Shown: positions 47,601-58,739 of the stretch, piece by piece
Numbering within the stretch: position 1 is the stretch's first letter
Layout of the letters: each line of letters begins with the position of its first letter
Assembly: GCA_021292165.1 (NCBI GenBank)
Contig: JAHFWL010000946.1
Location: 27,824-91,823, forward strand
From: Shinisaurus crocodilurus
Lineage: Eukaryota; Chordata; Lepidosauria; Squamata; Shinisauridae
Length of the DNA: 64,000 nucleotides
Direction of reading: 5' to 3'
Program-made: the position numbers and the translations under genes
The notes under the pieces: model-generated
What the model saw: only the letters and a program-made list of their open reading frames with translations
What the model was told of the DNA's origin: nothing
Databases searched by the model: none

Positions 47601-48534
47601 CAAACAACAAGAGGGGCGCCAAGGTGCCAGGTAGTCTCAAAGGGTGGCAAGTACTCTTGAGCACCCCTAAGCACCCAGAGAAACAGGTTATTCCTGACTC
47701 GCTTCAGCCAATCATGAGGGGAGGGGCGCAGGAGGGAGGAGGGAGCCAAGAAGAGGGTATAAAGAAGGGGGCCTGTGGCGGGAAAAGTTGTTGGTCATGG
47801 GCAGTAGGGATGTTACTTTTCGCTTGCGCGGACGCAAGTGGGACCGAACTCTCTGCGGCGAGCTGCCCACGCCACCTGCACCGGTCCCGTCCCATCACAT
47901 CCGGCCCCGGAAGTGACACGACGGGACCCTGCGCAGGCGCGCTGGATCCCTGCGTGCCATATTGCGCCTGCGCAGGGTCCCCGTCGCGTCACTTCCGGGG
48001 CCGGATGTGACGGGACGGGATCAGCGCCAGCGGCTCGAGCATCGCAGAGAACTGCTCCGCACCGCTCTGAAGATCGAGGTGGGGGGGCTACCCCCGTGGA
48101 GAAGCGAGCCACGGAGAGCTGCGAGCCCCCCCAAGGTTCGTGTACCTTCCCTAGTGGGCAGCAAGCTGCGCGGAGGTCCAGGGCTTTGGTCCGACCTCAG
48201 GATCCAGCCCCGGGGAACTCCTGGTGAAACTAGCTGAAATCGCCTGGCTGCTGGCATACGTGGCTTTCGGGGATCGGGGTCATTCCAGGTAACCCTTGTA
48301 TGTACTGCTGCTATTGCTCGCTCTAAGCTGCTGTAAATTGAAGGCGCGTGCGTGCGTACTGTTCCTGTGTATGTTTTGATACGCTCACTTAAACTCTGTT
48401 TACCTATAAACAGTGTAGTAGCCTCCATTCATAAAACTGCTGCTTTCACTGTCCCAGCGTTCAATTTGGCCGCGGTTTCTGCCTAAGTGCCGCGAGCCAC
48501 GGATAAAGGGCTAACTCAGCTCCGGTTAACTCCT
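47600..48534 (+). mobile_element. LTR interrupted by a hAT element
   Basis: Promoter-like order: AGCCAATCATGAGGGG (CCAAT box, about 47706), GGGTATAAAGAAGG (TATA box, 47756), then leader sequence that resumes after the hAT insertion at 48162 and runs to a primer-binding-site-like TGGTGCCCGAACCGGCGC at 48535. No gag, pol or env follows, so this is an LTR with a little leader left. The 5' boundary is unknown (may reach 47400). Confidence 0.5.
47805..48153. mobile_element. Palindromic CpG-rich hAT element (best complete copy)
   Basis: 349 bp with ends TAGGGATGTTAC and, reversed, TAGGGAAGGTACACG. Flanks ATGGGCAG (47797-47804) and GTGGGCAG (48154-48161) match at 7 of 8. The central inverted repeat (about 47887-48020) carries CCGGAAGTGAC (47907-47917) and its complement GTCACTTCCGG (47988-47998), with TGCGCAGGCGC (47930-47940) and TGCGCCTGCGCA (47963-47974) between. 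No ORF of note. Confidence 0.85.
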
Positions 48535-48552
48535 TGGTGCCCGAACCGGCGC
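48535..48552 (+). other. Primer-binding-site-like sequence
   Basis: TGGTGCCCGAACCGGCGC has the TGG start and GCCCGAAC core of retroviral or Ty3-type tRNA primer-binding sites. It differs from the standard Lys site (TGGCGCCCGAACAGG). Confidence 0.5.
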
Positions 48553-48759
48553 AAAGGATCAGCTTTGGTCCTTTTCACAATACTAAATCACTGACACATA
48601 CTATTTGGATTAAGGCATACTAGTTGGATGCCAACTAGCTAGGAAGAATATTGTCTTGCTTGCAATTGCCAAACTGAATGCTAGGGTGGTCTAGTCAACT
48701 GGGACAAAAATTCCTACTAGGCCAGAAGGAAAAGAAAAATTAACAGCACATACCTATAC

Positions 48760-48832
48760 ATGTCTACTCAGAAGTAAGCCCCATTGAGATAAATGGGACT
48801 TACTCTCAGGTAAGTGAGTATAGGATTGCAGC
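48760..48832. mobile_element. Short hairpin repeat (CTACTCAGAAGTAAG family)
   Basis: TGTCTACTCAGAAGTAAGCC, ATAAATGGGACTTACT and GAGTATAGGATTGCAGCC form the squamate short-palindrome family. Related pieces are at 51513-51576 and as several partial units at 55445-55560. Confidence 0.6.
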
Positions 48833-49054
48833 CCTAATGACTAAAGATCCCATGAGATCAATGGGCCCACCCACCAGGGAGGCTGGCTGCTGTCTCTCTG
48901 TATGTTTAATTGCTAAATTACCCACCCTCCAAGGAGCCTGCCCATTGCATTTATACATGAGCCACTGCTTTGAGCTTCTTTTCTTCTAATGGGGAGAGTG
49001 ACTCACATGGACACAATATCTTTCCCTGCACTCTTCTGAGGCAAGTAATTGTTA

Positions 49055-49500
49055 CTCATAATCATTATTTATAAAAGCCTCCCAAGGCAGCTCCCAGGAA
49101 CAGCATAGAAACAATTTAAACATGTAACACACACACATAAACTAGTCAAAATTAAAACAGCAGCATAAAACAACTCAAAGCCTGACCAACTATCCACCGA
49201 AAACATAATATACGTAAAAGAATAAACAGGGGCAATTTAAAAATCCAGACTAACATCAATAATTAAAAGCAGATTGGAACAAAAAGGACTCTAAAGTCAA
49301 TTTCAAAACAGCTAAAGAGAGAGCCAAATGTACATCCCATGGTGATGGGAAGGAGTTCCACAAGGGCAGAGCCACCACTCAAAGGCTCTTGTCTCTTGTG
49401 CCTCCCAATCTGATTGACTTTAAGCCCCCTTCAGTCAATTGCTATGGAGGCGGTCATTCTGCTGGACCTGCCCTCCAATATTAAGCATGCCCCTGCCCCA
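49055..49500 (-). mobile_element. L2-like 3' UTR remnant
   Basis: GATGGGAAGGAGTTCCACAA with CAGAGCCACCACTC parallels the L2 3' region seen near 58260 (CATTCCACAACTGGGGTGCC). It sits against the CR1 end at 49503. Old and uncertain. Confidence 0.4.
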
Positions 49501-49502
49501 CA

Positions 49503-50465
49503 GATCATAGAATCATAGAAAAGTAGAGTTGGAAGGGGCCTACAAGGCCATCGAGTCCAACCCCCTGCTCAATGCAGGAATCTAGGTCAAAGCATCTCTG
49601 ACAGATGTCTGTCCAGCTGCACCTTGAATGCCTCCAGAGTGGGAGAGCCCACAACCTCCCTAGGTAGTTGATTCCATTGTCTCATTGCTCTGACAGTCAG
49701 GAAATTTTTCCTGATGTTTAGGTGGAATCTAGTTTCCTGTAACTTGAGCCCATTATTCCGTGTCCTGCAAACTGGGATGATCGAGAAGAGATCTTTGCCC
49801 TCCTCTGTGTGACATCCCTTCAAATACTGGAAGAGTGCGATCATATCTCCCCTCAGTCTCCTCTTCTGAAGGCTAAACATGCCCAGTTCTTTCAGTCTCT
49901 CCTCATAGGGCCTTGTTTCCAGTCCCTTTATCATCCTTGTTGCCCTCCTCTGAACCCTCTCCAGTTTGTCTATGTCCTTCTTAAAGTGAGGTGCCCAGAA
50001 CTGGACGCAGTACTCAAGATGAGGCCTAACCAGTGCCGAGTAAAGGGGAATTATCACTTCCCACGATTTGGAAGCTATACTTCTATTAATACAGCCCAAA
50101 ATTGCATTTGCCTTCTTTGCAGGCACATCGCATTGCTGGCTCATATTCAGTTTGTGATCTACCACAATTCCAAGATCCTTCTCACTTGTAGTATTGTTGA
50201 GCCAAGTGTCCCCCATTCTGTAACTCTGCATTTGGTTTCCTCTCCCTAGGTGCAGCACTTGGCATTTATCCCTATTAAATTTCATTCTGTTGTTTTCGGC
50301 CCAGCGCTCCACCCTATCGAGGTCACTTTGAATTTTGTTTCTGTCTTCCACAGTATTAGCTGTTCCACCCAACTTTGTGTCATCTGCAAATTTGATAAGC
50401 ATTCCCTGTACCTCCTGATCCAAGTCATTAATAAAAATGTTGAAGAGCACCGGGCCCATGTCCAT
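49503..50465 (-). mobile_element. CR1 LINE 3' fragment with open reading frame
   Basis: The minus strand keeps a 292-residue open frame from GPVLFNIFINDLDQEV through KFADDTKLGG (the FADD catalytic pair), NRMKFNRDKCQVLHLG and [18 protein letters not shown] to HLNIRKNFLTVRAMRQWNQL and a stop at 49587, then a CR1 3' UTR ending at about 49503. It starts inside the reverse transcriptase, so it is a 5'-truncated insertion; few differences from the copy at 33123 show that it is young. Confidence 0.93.
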
Positions 50466-51290
50466 ATATTGGTGTGCAACTCCACATTGTCAAAGCCTAC
50501 GAGTTCCAACCACATGAAAGCCTATGCACACACAGCTGCTCATGCATGTGCAGTGCAGACATGTGCCTTTCCAAGTCATGGATGCCCAGGGGGCAGGGAC
50601 GGTGGAGCGATCCTGGTCTCCAGTGATTGTGTGGAGCACCTTTATGCAATTAATATATGAAGGAAGCTATAGATTCACTCAAACAGTACATTTGGGGTGG
50701 GCCGGGGGGGGATGTGTCTAAGTTATTGGACATTTTGGAAATCCTGCTTCAATGACACAAAAACTAAATAAACATGCTGAGATCTGAGGAATGCATTAGA
50801 GCTTATTTATCCATTTAGAAACATTTCCAGGATGCTTTCCTACAATTGTACTCAAAGTGGTATACAAATGCTGAAATAAAACACAGGAAAAAGCAATTTA
50901 AAATGTTTGACGGATTTTCCTAGAGCAATCAGTGTTAATTCTGGCATTTAACAAAGATATAACTCCCTTGAAGCATCAGCACAAAATTCCACTAACGTAA
51001 GTACATTTGCTCATTCAGACTGTTGGAGTAATAATTCAAAGCATTTATTATTGAGGCTTCCCCCTCTTTGTACTACTGGTGTCTTCAAGGCTTAATTTTA
51101 ATTGTTTTATATTGGAACAATTCTGAAATGCTGTATAAATGCTACAACAGATCATTAATTTTCATACATATTTATAAACATCTAAAACACTATTCCATAA
51201 ATGAATATTTTGATTTAAAAAAAAACCATAATCCATTTTCTACTTAGATCTTGGTAAAACCTGACCTGTAGGATATAATGGTCTATGTCA

Positions 51291-51418
51291 GGGGTAGGCA
51301 ACTAGTGTCCCTATAGTTGTTTTGGCCTACAGCTCCCCTCACCCTTGGCTAGCCCTTAAAATGAGATGATAGGAGTTGCAGGCCAAAACATCTGGAGGGC
51401 CACCAGTTGCCCATCTCA
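51291..51418. mobile_element. Small palindromic hAT-like MITE
   Basis: GGGGTAGGCAACTAGTGTCC and GCCTACAGCTCCC pair with GGAGTTGCAGGCC and GGCCACCAGTTGCCCATC. Confidence 0.7.
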
Positions 51419-52687
51419 TGTCCATCTGCTCTCACTCTCCTTTCTTGCAAAGCATGAAGATAGAAGAGCTCTGTCCTTGTAGTATAAGGTTCAGGAATGT
51501 TATAGAGAACATGCCTACTGGGAAGTAAGTCCTATTGAGTTCACTAGGGATTATTTGCAGGTAAGTGGTTGTAGAATACTTCAGCTCAAGTCAGAAAGTT
51601 CAGAGAGATTCTACTTTTTCTTTAAAACAAACAAACAAACAAACAAACAAACTAGTCCTTGTATTGTAGAAAACTGGAAAACATGAAAACCACAAGGTTG
51701 AAAACCAGAAGCAAGTGAGGCAGTGGATATACTTTTCATTTGTTAGAGTTTGTGTGCATTTCAGTCCTGTCCTCTCCTGTCCCTATCTTGAACAGAAGAC
51801 CACAGTGAATGATGGGGCAGCAAGACACTGCAGAACCTTGGAGAGTTCTAGGTAAGCAACTTTCTCCAATGAGGTCTGAGGCAGCAATGAAGCATATTAT
51901 TCCTCTAGGGCCAGATCATCTCTCACCAGACCTAGATTCAAAATCTAGGTATTTTGGCACTCCAGTGCCAATTGATCCCCAATTGATCTCTTGCTCTGAG
52001 GGCCCCAATTGATCTCTTGCTCTGAGGGACTCCTCAGAGCAAGAGACTGGGTGGGCATGCAGGCTCTCTGGATGGCACAAATGGGTGGGCAGCCAGCATG
52101 GAGGAGAAGCTGGAGTCCTGCCATCACCATTTCAGGTGGGGGCATTTTGGCACTCCCAGCATTTGGCACACAAGGTAGACACCCTGTTCACCCCACAAAG
52201 AAGTGGCCCTGTCTCTCACAGGCTCCACCCTTTCCCCAAGGAGTGGAAGACCTTAAAGGGCCAGTCCTCTAGTCTGGAGCCTTCTTTGCATTAATTCCCT
52301 CTAGGCTTGTTGCTTGCATGGGCATGCAGGCATGGTGTGTGTGCAGAGTCTCTGGTATGGAGGGGGGGAGGTTCAGGTTCAGACTCTGGTGATCCCAAAT
52401 TTCTCTAGCTTGAAGGGCTTCTGGCAATCAGGCTCCTAACCACCCCAGAGTATAACATTGGGACAGGGTTGTTGTTTTAACCCAGCACCTCTGTTTACAG
52501 TGCTGCTGGGCTGTCTGATCTGGTTGTCCCCAACTTATCTGGGTCAGCGTCCAGATCTGGGCTGCTACTCATAGCTGGAGATATTGACAATTTTTAACCC
52601 GCCATCTGTGTAGTGGTTTGATTATGTGGCATCACATTCTGTTGCACATTATCTGTGTAGCTTTTACAGGGTTGTTGCTTGTACAGG

Positions 52688-52822
52688 ACAGAAGCCCGGT
52701 TCCCTCCAGATGTTTTGGACTACATATCCCAGAATTCCTGACCACTAGCCATGCTGACTAGGGCTGATGGGAGTTGAAGTCATAAACAGCTGGAGGGCAC
52801 CAGGTTGGGGAAGGCTGCCTGG
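52688..52822. mobile_element. Small palindromic hAT-like MITE
   Basis: CCCTCCAGATGTTTTGGACT and CCATGCTGACTAGGGCTG with GGAGTTGAAGTCATAAACAG, CTGGAGGGCACCAGG at the other side. The end GTTGGGGAAGGCTGCC also ends the copy at 36020. Confidence 0.7.
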
Positions 52823-53088
52823 TGGGATCTGCTAATACACTGGAATATGCCAAGATATTTATCAAATGGCTGAGTTGTGATGAATACTGCATAAATACTT
52901 CAGCATGGTGCTATCATGTTAATATGTTAGGCCATATCTACACTACAGGTGTTGGTTTTATACCAGTTGAATGTTGTCGCTTTCCCTAAATAATCCCGGG
53001 GACTGTACTTTGGTGAGGGATGTGTTCCTTAAAAACTCTAGTTTTAGGCCCCTTCCTAAGTTTTCTGGAGAGAAAGAAATCTCAGGCC

Positions 53089-53255
53089 TGTGGCTTACAC
53101 TGGCTCAGCTTGTCTGAGCGTGGAAAGCTAAGCAGGGTCAGGCCTGGTTGTTACTTGGATGGGAGACCCCTCCTCTAGTTTCCTGCATTGAGCAGGGGGT
53201 TGGACTCGATAGCCTTGTAGGCTCCTTCCAACTCTATGATCTATGAAATCTATGA
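53089..53255 (+). mobile_element. 5S rRNA-derived SINE with CR1-like tail (best copy)
   Basis: Starts TGTGGCTTACACTGGCTCAG, has CTGAGCGTGGAAAGC, TAAGCAGGGTCAGGCCTGG and TTACTTGGATGGGAGACC from 5S rRNA, the linker CCTCCTCTAGTTTCC, and the CR1 end GAGCAGGGGGTTGGACTCG, ATAGCCTTGTAGG, CTCTATGATCTATG. The tail repeat is ATCTATGA. Confidence 0.85.
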
Positions 53256-53299
53256 CTATTAATCCAGTGTAAGTCTATAGTATAGATAAACTCTTAAAG

Positions 53300-53381
53300 C
53301 AGTATAGCCATTGTGGCTGGGAATAAGGGGAATTGCAGTCCAACACATCTGGAAGGTACCAGGATAGAGGAGGCTGCCTTA
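53300..53381. mobile_element. Half of a CCAGATGT-family MITE
   Basis: GGAATTGCAGTCCAACACAT, CTGGAAGGTACCAGG and GAGGCTGCC match the right halves of 36020 and 52688. The left half is worn. Confidence 0.45.
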
Positions 53382-53475
53382 AAATATGGTGGATTTGAGA
53401 ATATTTTATTAAAAAGTGGAAGACACTATTTTCTGTCCATGCTCTTTGAAACATCTGAGTAGATCTAGACTTTAG

Positions 53476-53604
53476 GCACAATCCTATGCCTGTTTAGACA
53501 GAAAAAGGGCCTACAACTCACAGCATCCCTCAGCCAGCATGGCCGGTTGGGGCATACAGGAGTTGTAGCACTTTTTTTCTGTTTGAACAAGCATAGGATT
53601 GCAC
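53476..53604. mobile_element. Hairpin MITE (GCAATCCTATGC ends)
   Basis: GCACAATCCTATGCCTGTTT, AGACAGAAAAAGGGCCTAC and ACTCACAGCAT pair with TTTTTTCTGTTTGAAC and AAGCATAGGATTGCAC. Inverted along nearly its full length. Confidence 0.7.
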
Positions 53605-53614
53605 ACCCTTAGTC

Positions 53615-53700
53615 ATATTTAGAGTAGACTAACTGAAATCATTGCTAACTTATGTCCCATTGATTTCAGTGGTACTGCTCAAAGTCTGGATCCAACCGAT
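53615..53700. mobile_element. Partial hairpin MITE (GGTTGGATCCAGACTT family)
   Basis: TTAGTCATATTTAGAGTAGA and CCATTGATTTCAGTGG with AAAGTCTGGATCCAACC repeat the arms of 45182-45310 in worn form. Confidence 0.6.
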
Positions 53701-55308
53701 TATATTCTCAAAAAAGTACCTTAAAAAAGAATAGGAAGCACCTTATACCAGGTAAAATTATTATTTATCCCAGTATTGTCTACTCTGGATGGCAGTAGTG
53801 CTCCAGAGTTTTTGGCAGAGGTCTTTTACATCACTTGCTACCTGATCCTCTTTTAACTATCATTGCCAGGGATTGATCCTGGGATCTTCCTCATGCAAAG
53901 CATATGCTCTCATTGAGTTATGGTTCGTGATGCCACTGAATCTTGTAATTAATCGGCTCATTGGTCAAAACTCATCCATTCGTAATGCTCACCTTTGTAG
54001 CAAGGCTGGATCGATGCATTACGAATTTACTATTAAGTTTGAAATTGATTGAGAGCTTCAAAGCATGCGTAGTCTGTATCTAAACAACACCATTTCTGTG
54101 CATCTGCTGAGTTGTTTGGTGGTTTAACCCTTTTTCTTTCTTAAGGAAATTAAAGTGATAGCACTTTAACCTTTAGTGAAAGGACTTTTTTCATATTTGG
54201 TAAGTACGGTAAAAGTGTACTTTAGTGGGTGCTGATGGATGGCACTGGAGTGTAGGTGGAGGTCTCTGTGGCATGGTCCTTCCCTGAGAAGATGTACAAA
54301 GTCATCTTAAGAGTATGAAAACAACAATTACCTCTTCTTTGTGCTTAATGTTAATGTTGTGATTTCCCCCATACTCTTGTCATATTTATTTTGGCTGTTG
54401 CAAAATATGCATTGACTAAGTCTTATTATGATCACAATCCTGCCAAAGGTAAGCACTTTTTAAAGTCCCCCTAATTCCAATGGAAGAGGTAAACAATTAA
54501 ATGAATATCTGGATTATGGCAATTATCTTTCTGAAAAAGAAGCAGATGATGGAGTTGTCTCTCAACATGCATCAGAATTAAAATGCATTTCTAAAATGAA
54601 GCAATAGAATACAATTTCATAAACTAGCTCCTGCTTTTATCTATAAATAGAACAACCTTTTAAAACCATAGAATATTATCCCTAATTATCAAACCATCTA
54701 ATTAATATAACCTTTACAGACTGACAATATTATATATAACGATGACCTTATTTATTAGCCTTCTGTGAAACATTCCACCACTCTGCAGTATGTTGCATTC
54801 TGCAATTTCTGCACTATCTCCGAAGTAGAAGGTGATATGATAAAGCTGCTGTCATGTTTCACTGTTTAAAATGCCCCAATCAAAATTAATATGTCAGGAG
54901 AGAAAAATGTATTTAAAAACTGGTCATGGGCTATGCACAATGTAATTGACCACTTCAGAAAACAAATCATTCTACCTTCATTTAAACTTTGTGTGTGTGT
55001 GTGCATTTCAAATAAACCAAATAAAATTACATTATCTTAATGAACACTGACAATTGTAGCAGAACTGGCAAGAAGATGTAGAAGTTTTCAGTGATCATTA
55101 CCATTTCCACATGACGATATATTGACCATTAATAAATTTGTTATCATGGTCATACTAATCTGAAAATGGGCAGAAACAATACAAAGTAAGTCCCAACTCA
55201 GGATGTATTAATACATGAAATTTTTATCCCACTTCCCCCCCCCTCAAGGATCTCAGAGCATCCGGTTATGGAAATTTATACTTACAAGTATAGATGTGAG
55301 ATAGGTTA
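53701..55308. other. Intronic sequence, no gene seen
   Basis: AT-rich, with an old tRNA-SINE-like piece near 53735-53920 (GGAAGCACCTTATACCAGG to GCCAGGGATTGATCCTGGG) and a GT run at 54990. 54300-55200 has little visible repeat content and could be conserved non-coding intron. Confidence 0.4.
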
Positions 55309-55316
55309 GGTCAGGC

Positions 55317-55847
55317 CAAGGTGGGGAATCTTTTCAGCCTGAGGGCCAAATTGCAAAATGGGAAAGTTCTCGGGGGCTACATTCCATCTGTAGGTGGGGC
55401 TTAAGGCAGAGTGGGTGGAGACAAGTATGATTATTACCATTTTAAGCCTACTCAGAAGTAAGCAAGGATAAGTCTTGTGCATGTCTACTCAGAAGTAAGC
55501 AGGACAAGGCTTCTGCACATCTACTCAGAAGTAAGCAGCAGGACTGAATCACTCAGCAGCACTTTCAAATAGCATCCCAAATACTAAGCCTCTGCAAGTG
55601 TACTCACAACTAAGCAGGTCTCCTGCATGCAAAATGCACACCTCAATACTATGCAACACCTGTCCTTCCTGCAAAATGCACATCTCAAAATCTTTGCAAT
55701 AGCTTGATTTTTTTGCACAGCAATTAATGTTTCATTGCCTTTAAATACCCTCTTATCTTGGAGATAACAGCCAAAAATGCTTGCTACTAGATCCCCCCCC
55801 CCACCGGGACCATATCTAACCCATGGGTTGGAGGTTCCCCATCCCTG
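55317..55847. mobile_element. Non-autonomous hAT element
   Basis: Starts CAAGGTGGGGAATC and ends GAGGTTCCCCATCCCTG. Flanks GGTCAGGC (55309-55316) and GGTTTGGC (55848-55855) match at 6 of 8. Contains repeated CTACTCAGAAGTAAGC units (55449-55540). Confidence 0.7.
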
Positions 55848-55859
55848 GGTTTGGCTAAG

Positions 55860-56465
55860 AGATTGTGTCCTCCTCCAAGTCCTCTAATTGAACTTCATGT
55901 TATCAGGGACTCAGATTTGAGTGTGAGCAAGTATTTTGTGTGGCCGGCAGGTGGCATGAGGCTGGTAAACTGGCATGTACAAACTGTACATTTGTAGGCC
56001 TGTTAAGAAGTGTTGCTGAACATGCAGAGGGAGGAGGCTGTGGGCCAGCAGGCATGGTCCCATTGCCCCATCTATGCATGTTCAGTGTACATGATTATAA
56101 CAAGTGCATAGTCCTACTGCTCCGCAATGATCAAGAAAGCAATTATTCTCCCATTCAGTCTTCTGTTTGTTTTTTAAATTTTTTTATAAATTGTCAACAT
56201 ATTTGCATGTTATTTCCACCCACCTGCCCACAATGTTGTAAGCTTTCCAGGCCTTTTACGCCCCCCCCCATTTCTGCATTCACCTTGGCTGTTTCCAGCA
56301 AAGCTCCATATTATAAAGCCTTATGTTAGCGAGGTGTAAATTGATTCAGCAAACTGCCTATTATTGCTATGGTAATTCTTCTTCCTTCTCCACATTTCCT
56401 AAGGATTCTTGTGAGGAAGTCATACAATATATTGTGCAGAAGATGTCATCATGCAGAAGATTTTC
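55860..56465. other. Intronic sequence, no gene seen
   Basis: Unassigned sequence with a C run near 56265. The longest ORF has no recognisable protein. Confidence 0.4.
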
Positions 56466-56469
56466 TCTT

Positions 56470-56670
56470 TTGCCCCAGTGGGCAGGACTAGAACCAGTGA
56501 GTGGAAACTGCAGAGAAGCAGATTTCTGGGCTCTCCTTTGATGGAGTTATTTAAACAGAGGCTGGATGCTGTGATTGTATCCTGCACTGTAGATCCTACA
56601 TTGAGCAGGGGGGGGGGGTTTGGAGTAGATGACCTCCAAGGTCCTTTCCAACTCTAAAATTCACACACTA
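56470..56670 (+). mobile_element. Old CR1-like 3' fragment
   Basis: TTATTTAAACAGAGGCTGG, CTACATTGAGCAGGGGGG, GTAGATGACCTCCAAGG and CCTTTCCAACTCTAAAATTC match the CR1 C-terminus and 3' UTR in order, with more divergence than the young CR1 copies. Confidence 0.75.
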
Positions 56671-57990
56671 TAGCTGCAAAAGTGCATTTTGAACTGTCAA
56701 TAACATTTTTTTAAGGACAAGAGCAAACACCTTTATGGCCTTTAACCCAGTGAAAGCCTGGCTATCACAGAGTGCATCAATACAGCACCCAAGTTGAATC
56801 TTCAGTTTGGCAGTGATCCTTGGTATGGGATGTTACAAACAATTCTCTATTGTCCTCTGTGAAATGTTGGAGAATATGAATAGAGTCCTGAACTAAGGAT
56901 GTGATTGGACAGTCAAACACTACAATATAAAGCCGTAGGATAATCAGCATACTGCACTGTTAGGACAAAAAAATGCTGCTCACAATCAGCAGGCACGAAC
57001 ATATCTAGCAGACTAAAGCACAGATCTTAAAAATTCAGTATTGCAATACAAGTTACAACCTTCTCAGTAGGCAACCTCAATGCCTGTAAACTGCTATTTT
57101 GGAACTGCCCACACATTCATAGCATTAACTTACTGTAATTTCAATCTATTATACAGAATAATTAATTCAAAGCATTTGCAGCATTTTTGTTTTGTTCTGA
57201 GTTCATTTGGTAGCATCATTTGCCTTTTCACTGTGATATACACAGTAAAATGCTGTAATTTTTGAAGCTGAGAATAAGTTTTCTTATCCTCCCTAAAAAA
57301 TCAAAATCAGAGGGGCACTGCTTACCAGAAAGAAAGACTGCCAGTCACCTGCAGTTATTAAATCAGAAAGAATGTCCTTGAATTTGGCTCAAGTAGACAC
57401 AGGTTCATGATGAAACAGAAAGAAAACTTATAAGAGAGCAAATATACTCCTTACTTGATTAAAAGGTCATTCCTAAGGAGTTTTAAGACACTGACAAAAG
57501 GGACTACCAATGGGTAATCATTTAATCAAGGGGAATCTCCACCACAAACTGGAGGAAAGTAATAAGAAGATCATTATGATGTAATCACCTTCTGTATACT
57601 ACAGCAAAATTTTACATTGTATAAATAAAACTGTGTACGAAAGAGTGGCAAGGAGCCTGATAAAAGTGGTTCTGTTTAAGGATGCCTGCTGATATACATA
57701 GCTTGAGTTGTGAGCCTACTGTGAAACTGAACTCACTACTTGTTGACTAGATAAACCATCTTCCACAGAGAATCAAGCTTGGGAGCAAACAGCTCTTCAT
57801 GTTTCCATCAGGAGCCATTTCCTGTGGCTGTGCAGAGTGATGATTGTCTGTACTTGCAGGCCTTTGGATACTACTGAATGCATGAAGAGACCAGCGGGAA
57901 TGAGCGGGACTAGCCCTAACCCTCAGCCATTCCCCGGGAAACATACAATTGGCAAAAGTCTGAAGGGGGCTGCTTCTGCTTCTGCATTTT
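56671..57990. other. Intronic sequence, no gene seen
   Basis: AT-rich sequence with no recognised gene or repeat. Confidence 0.45.
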
Positions 57991-57991
57991 A

Positions 57992-58735
57992 TTGGTTTAT
58001 TTATTTATTACATTTCTATACCTCCCAATAACCAAAGCTCTCTGCGCAGTTCACAATTAAAACCAGAAAATACAACATAACCATAAAAGTTTGAAACTAC
58101 AGTATAAAATAGAAGTAAAAACAAAAGTAAAACCTGGCAGCAGTGCAAAGATTTGAAATACTGTAAAAGATTTAAAACAACAGAAATACTAAAATGCTTG
58201 GGGAAATGGGAAGGCCTTCACCTGGTGCTGGAAAAAGCACAATGTAGGTGCCAGGCCAGCCTCTCTGGGAAGGTCATTCCACAACTGGGGTGCCACAGCA
58301 GAAAAGGCCCTCTTCTTAATAGCCACCCACCTCACTTCCTTTGGAGAAAGTCTGCTGAGGATGATCTTAGGGTCCAGGCAGGTATATATGGGAGGAGACA
58401 ATCCATCAGGTAACCTGGCCCCAGGCCATTTAGGGCTTTGAATGTTATACCAACACTTTGAATTGGGCCCAGACATGGACTGGCAGCCAGTGAAGATGGT
58501 AGAATACTTGCATAATATGATCATGTTGGCCAGTCCCCGGTTAACAATTTTACTGCCCTATTTTGGACCAGCTGAAGTTTCTGGACCATTTTCAAAGGCA
58601 GTCCTATGTATAATGCATTGCAGTAATACACACGAGAGGTTACCAGAGCATGGATAACTGTAGCTAGGCCTTCCTCCACGGGGATGGGAACCCTAACTGA
58701 CCAAGGTTCTCCCCACCACATTAGAAGCGACACCT
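57992..58735 (-). mobile_element. L2 LINE 3' fragment
   Basis: Minus-strand pieces: LATVIHALVTSRVYYCNALY, IGLPLKMVQKLQLVQN, then after a frame change RAFSAVAPQLWNDLPREAGL and VKAFPFPQAF, and the 3' end GAGAGCTTTGGTTATTGGG with AGGTATAGAAATG. 5'-truncated, with an internal deletion and frameshifts. Confidence 0.88.
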
Positions 58736-58739
58736 GTAG

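Larger units (their letters stand above)
50466..53085. other. Intronic sequence with small MITEs, no gene
   Basis: Apart from the MITEs listed separately: an AAAC repeat at 51624-51652 and a 25-bp tandem plus inverted repeat at 51976-52052. Nothing coding. Confidence 0.45.

Noticed and set aside
54300..55200. Conserved enhancer-like AT-rich block
   Set aside because: Low repeat content alone is no evidence; a cross-species alignment would be needed.
55445..55560. CRISPR-like regularly spaced repeats (CTACTCAGAAGTAAGC)
   Set aside because: Few units, uneven spacing and a match to a known squamate MITE arm, in a vertebrate intron.
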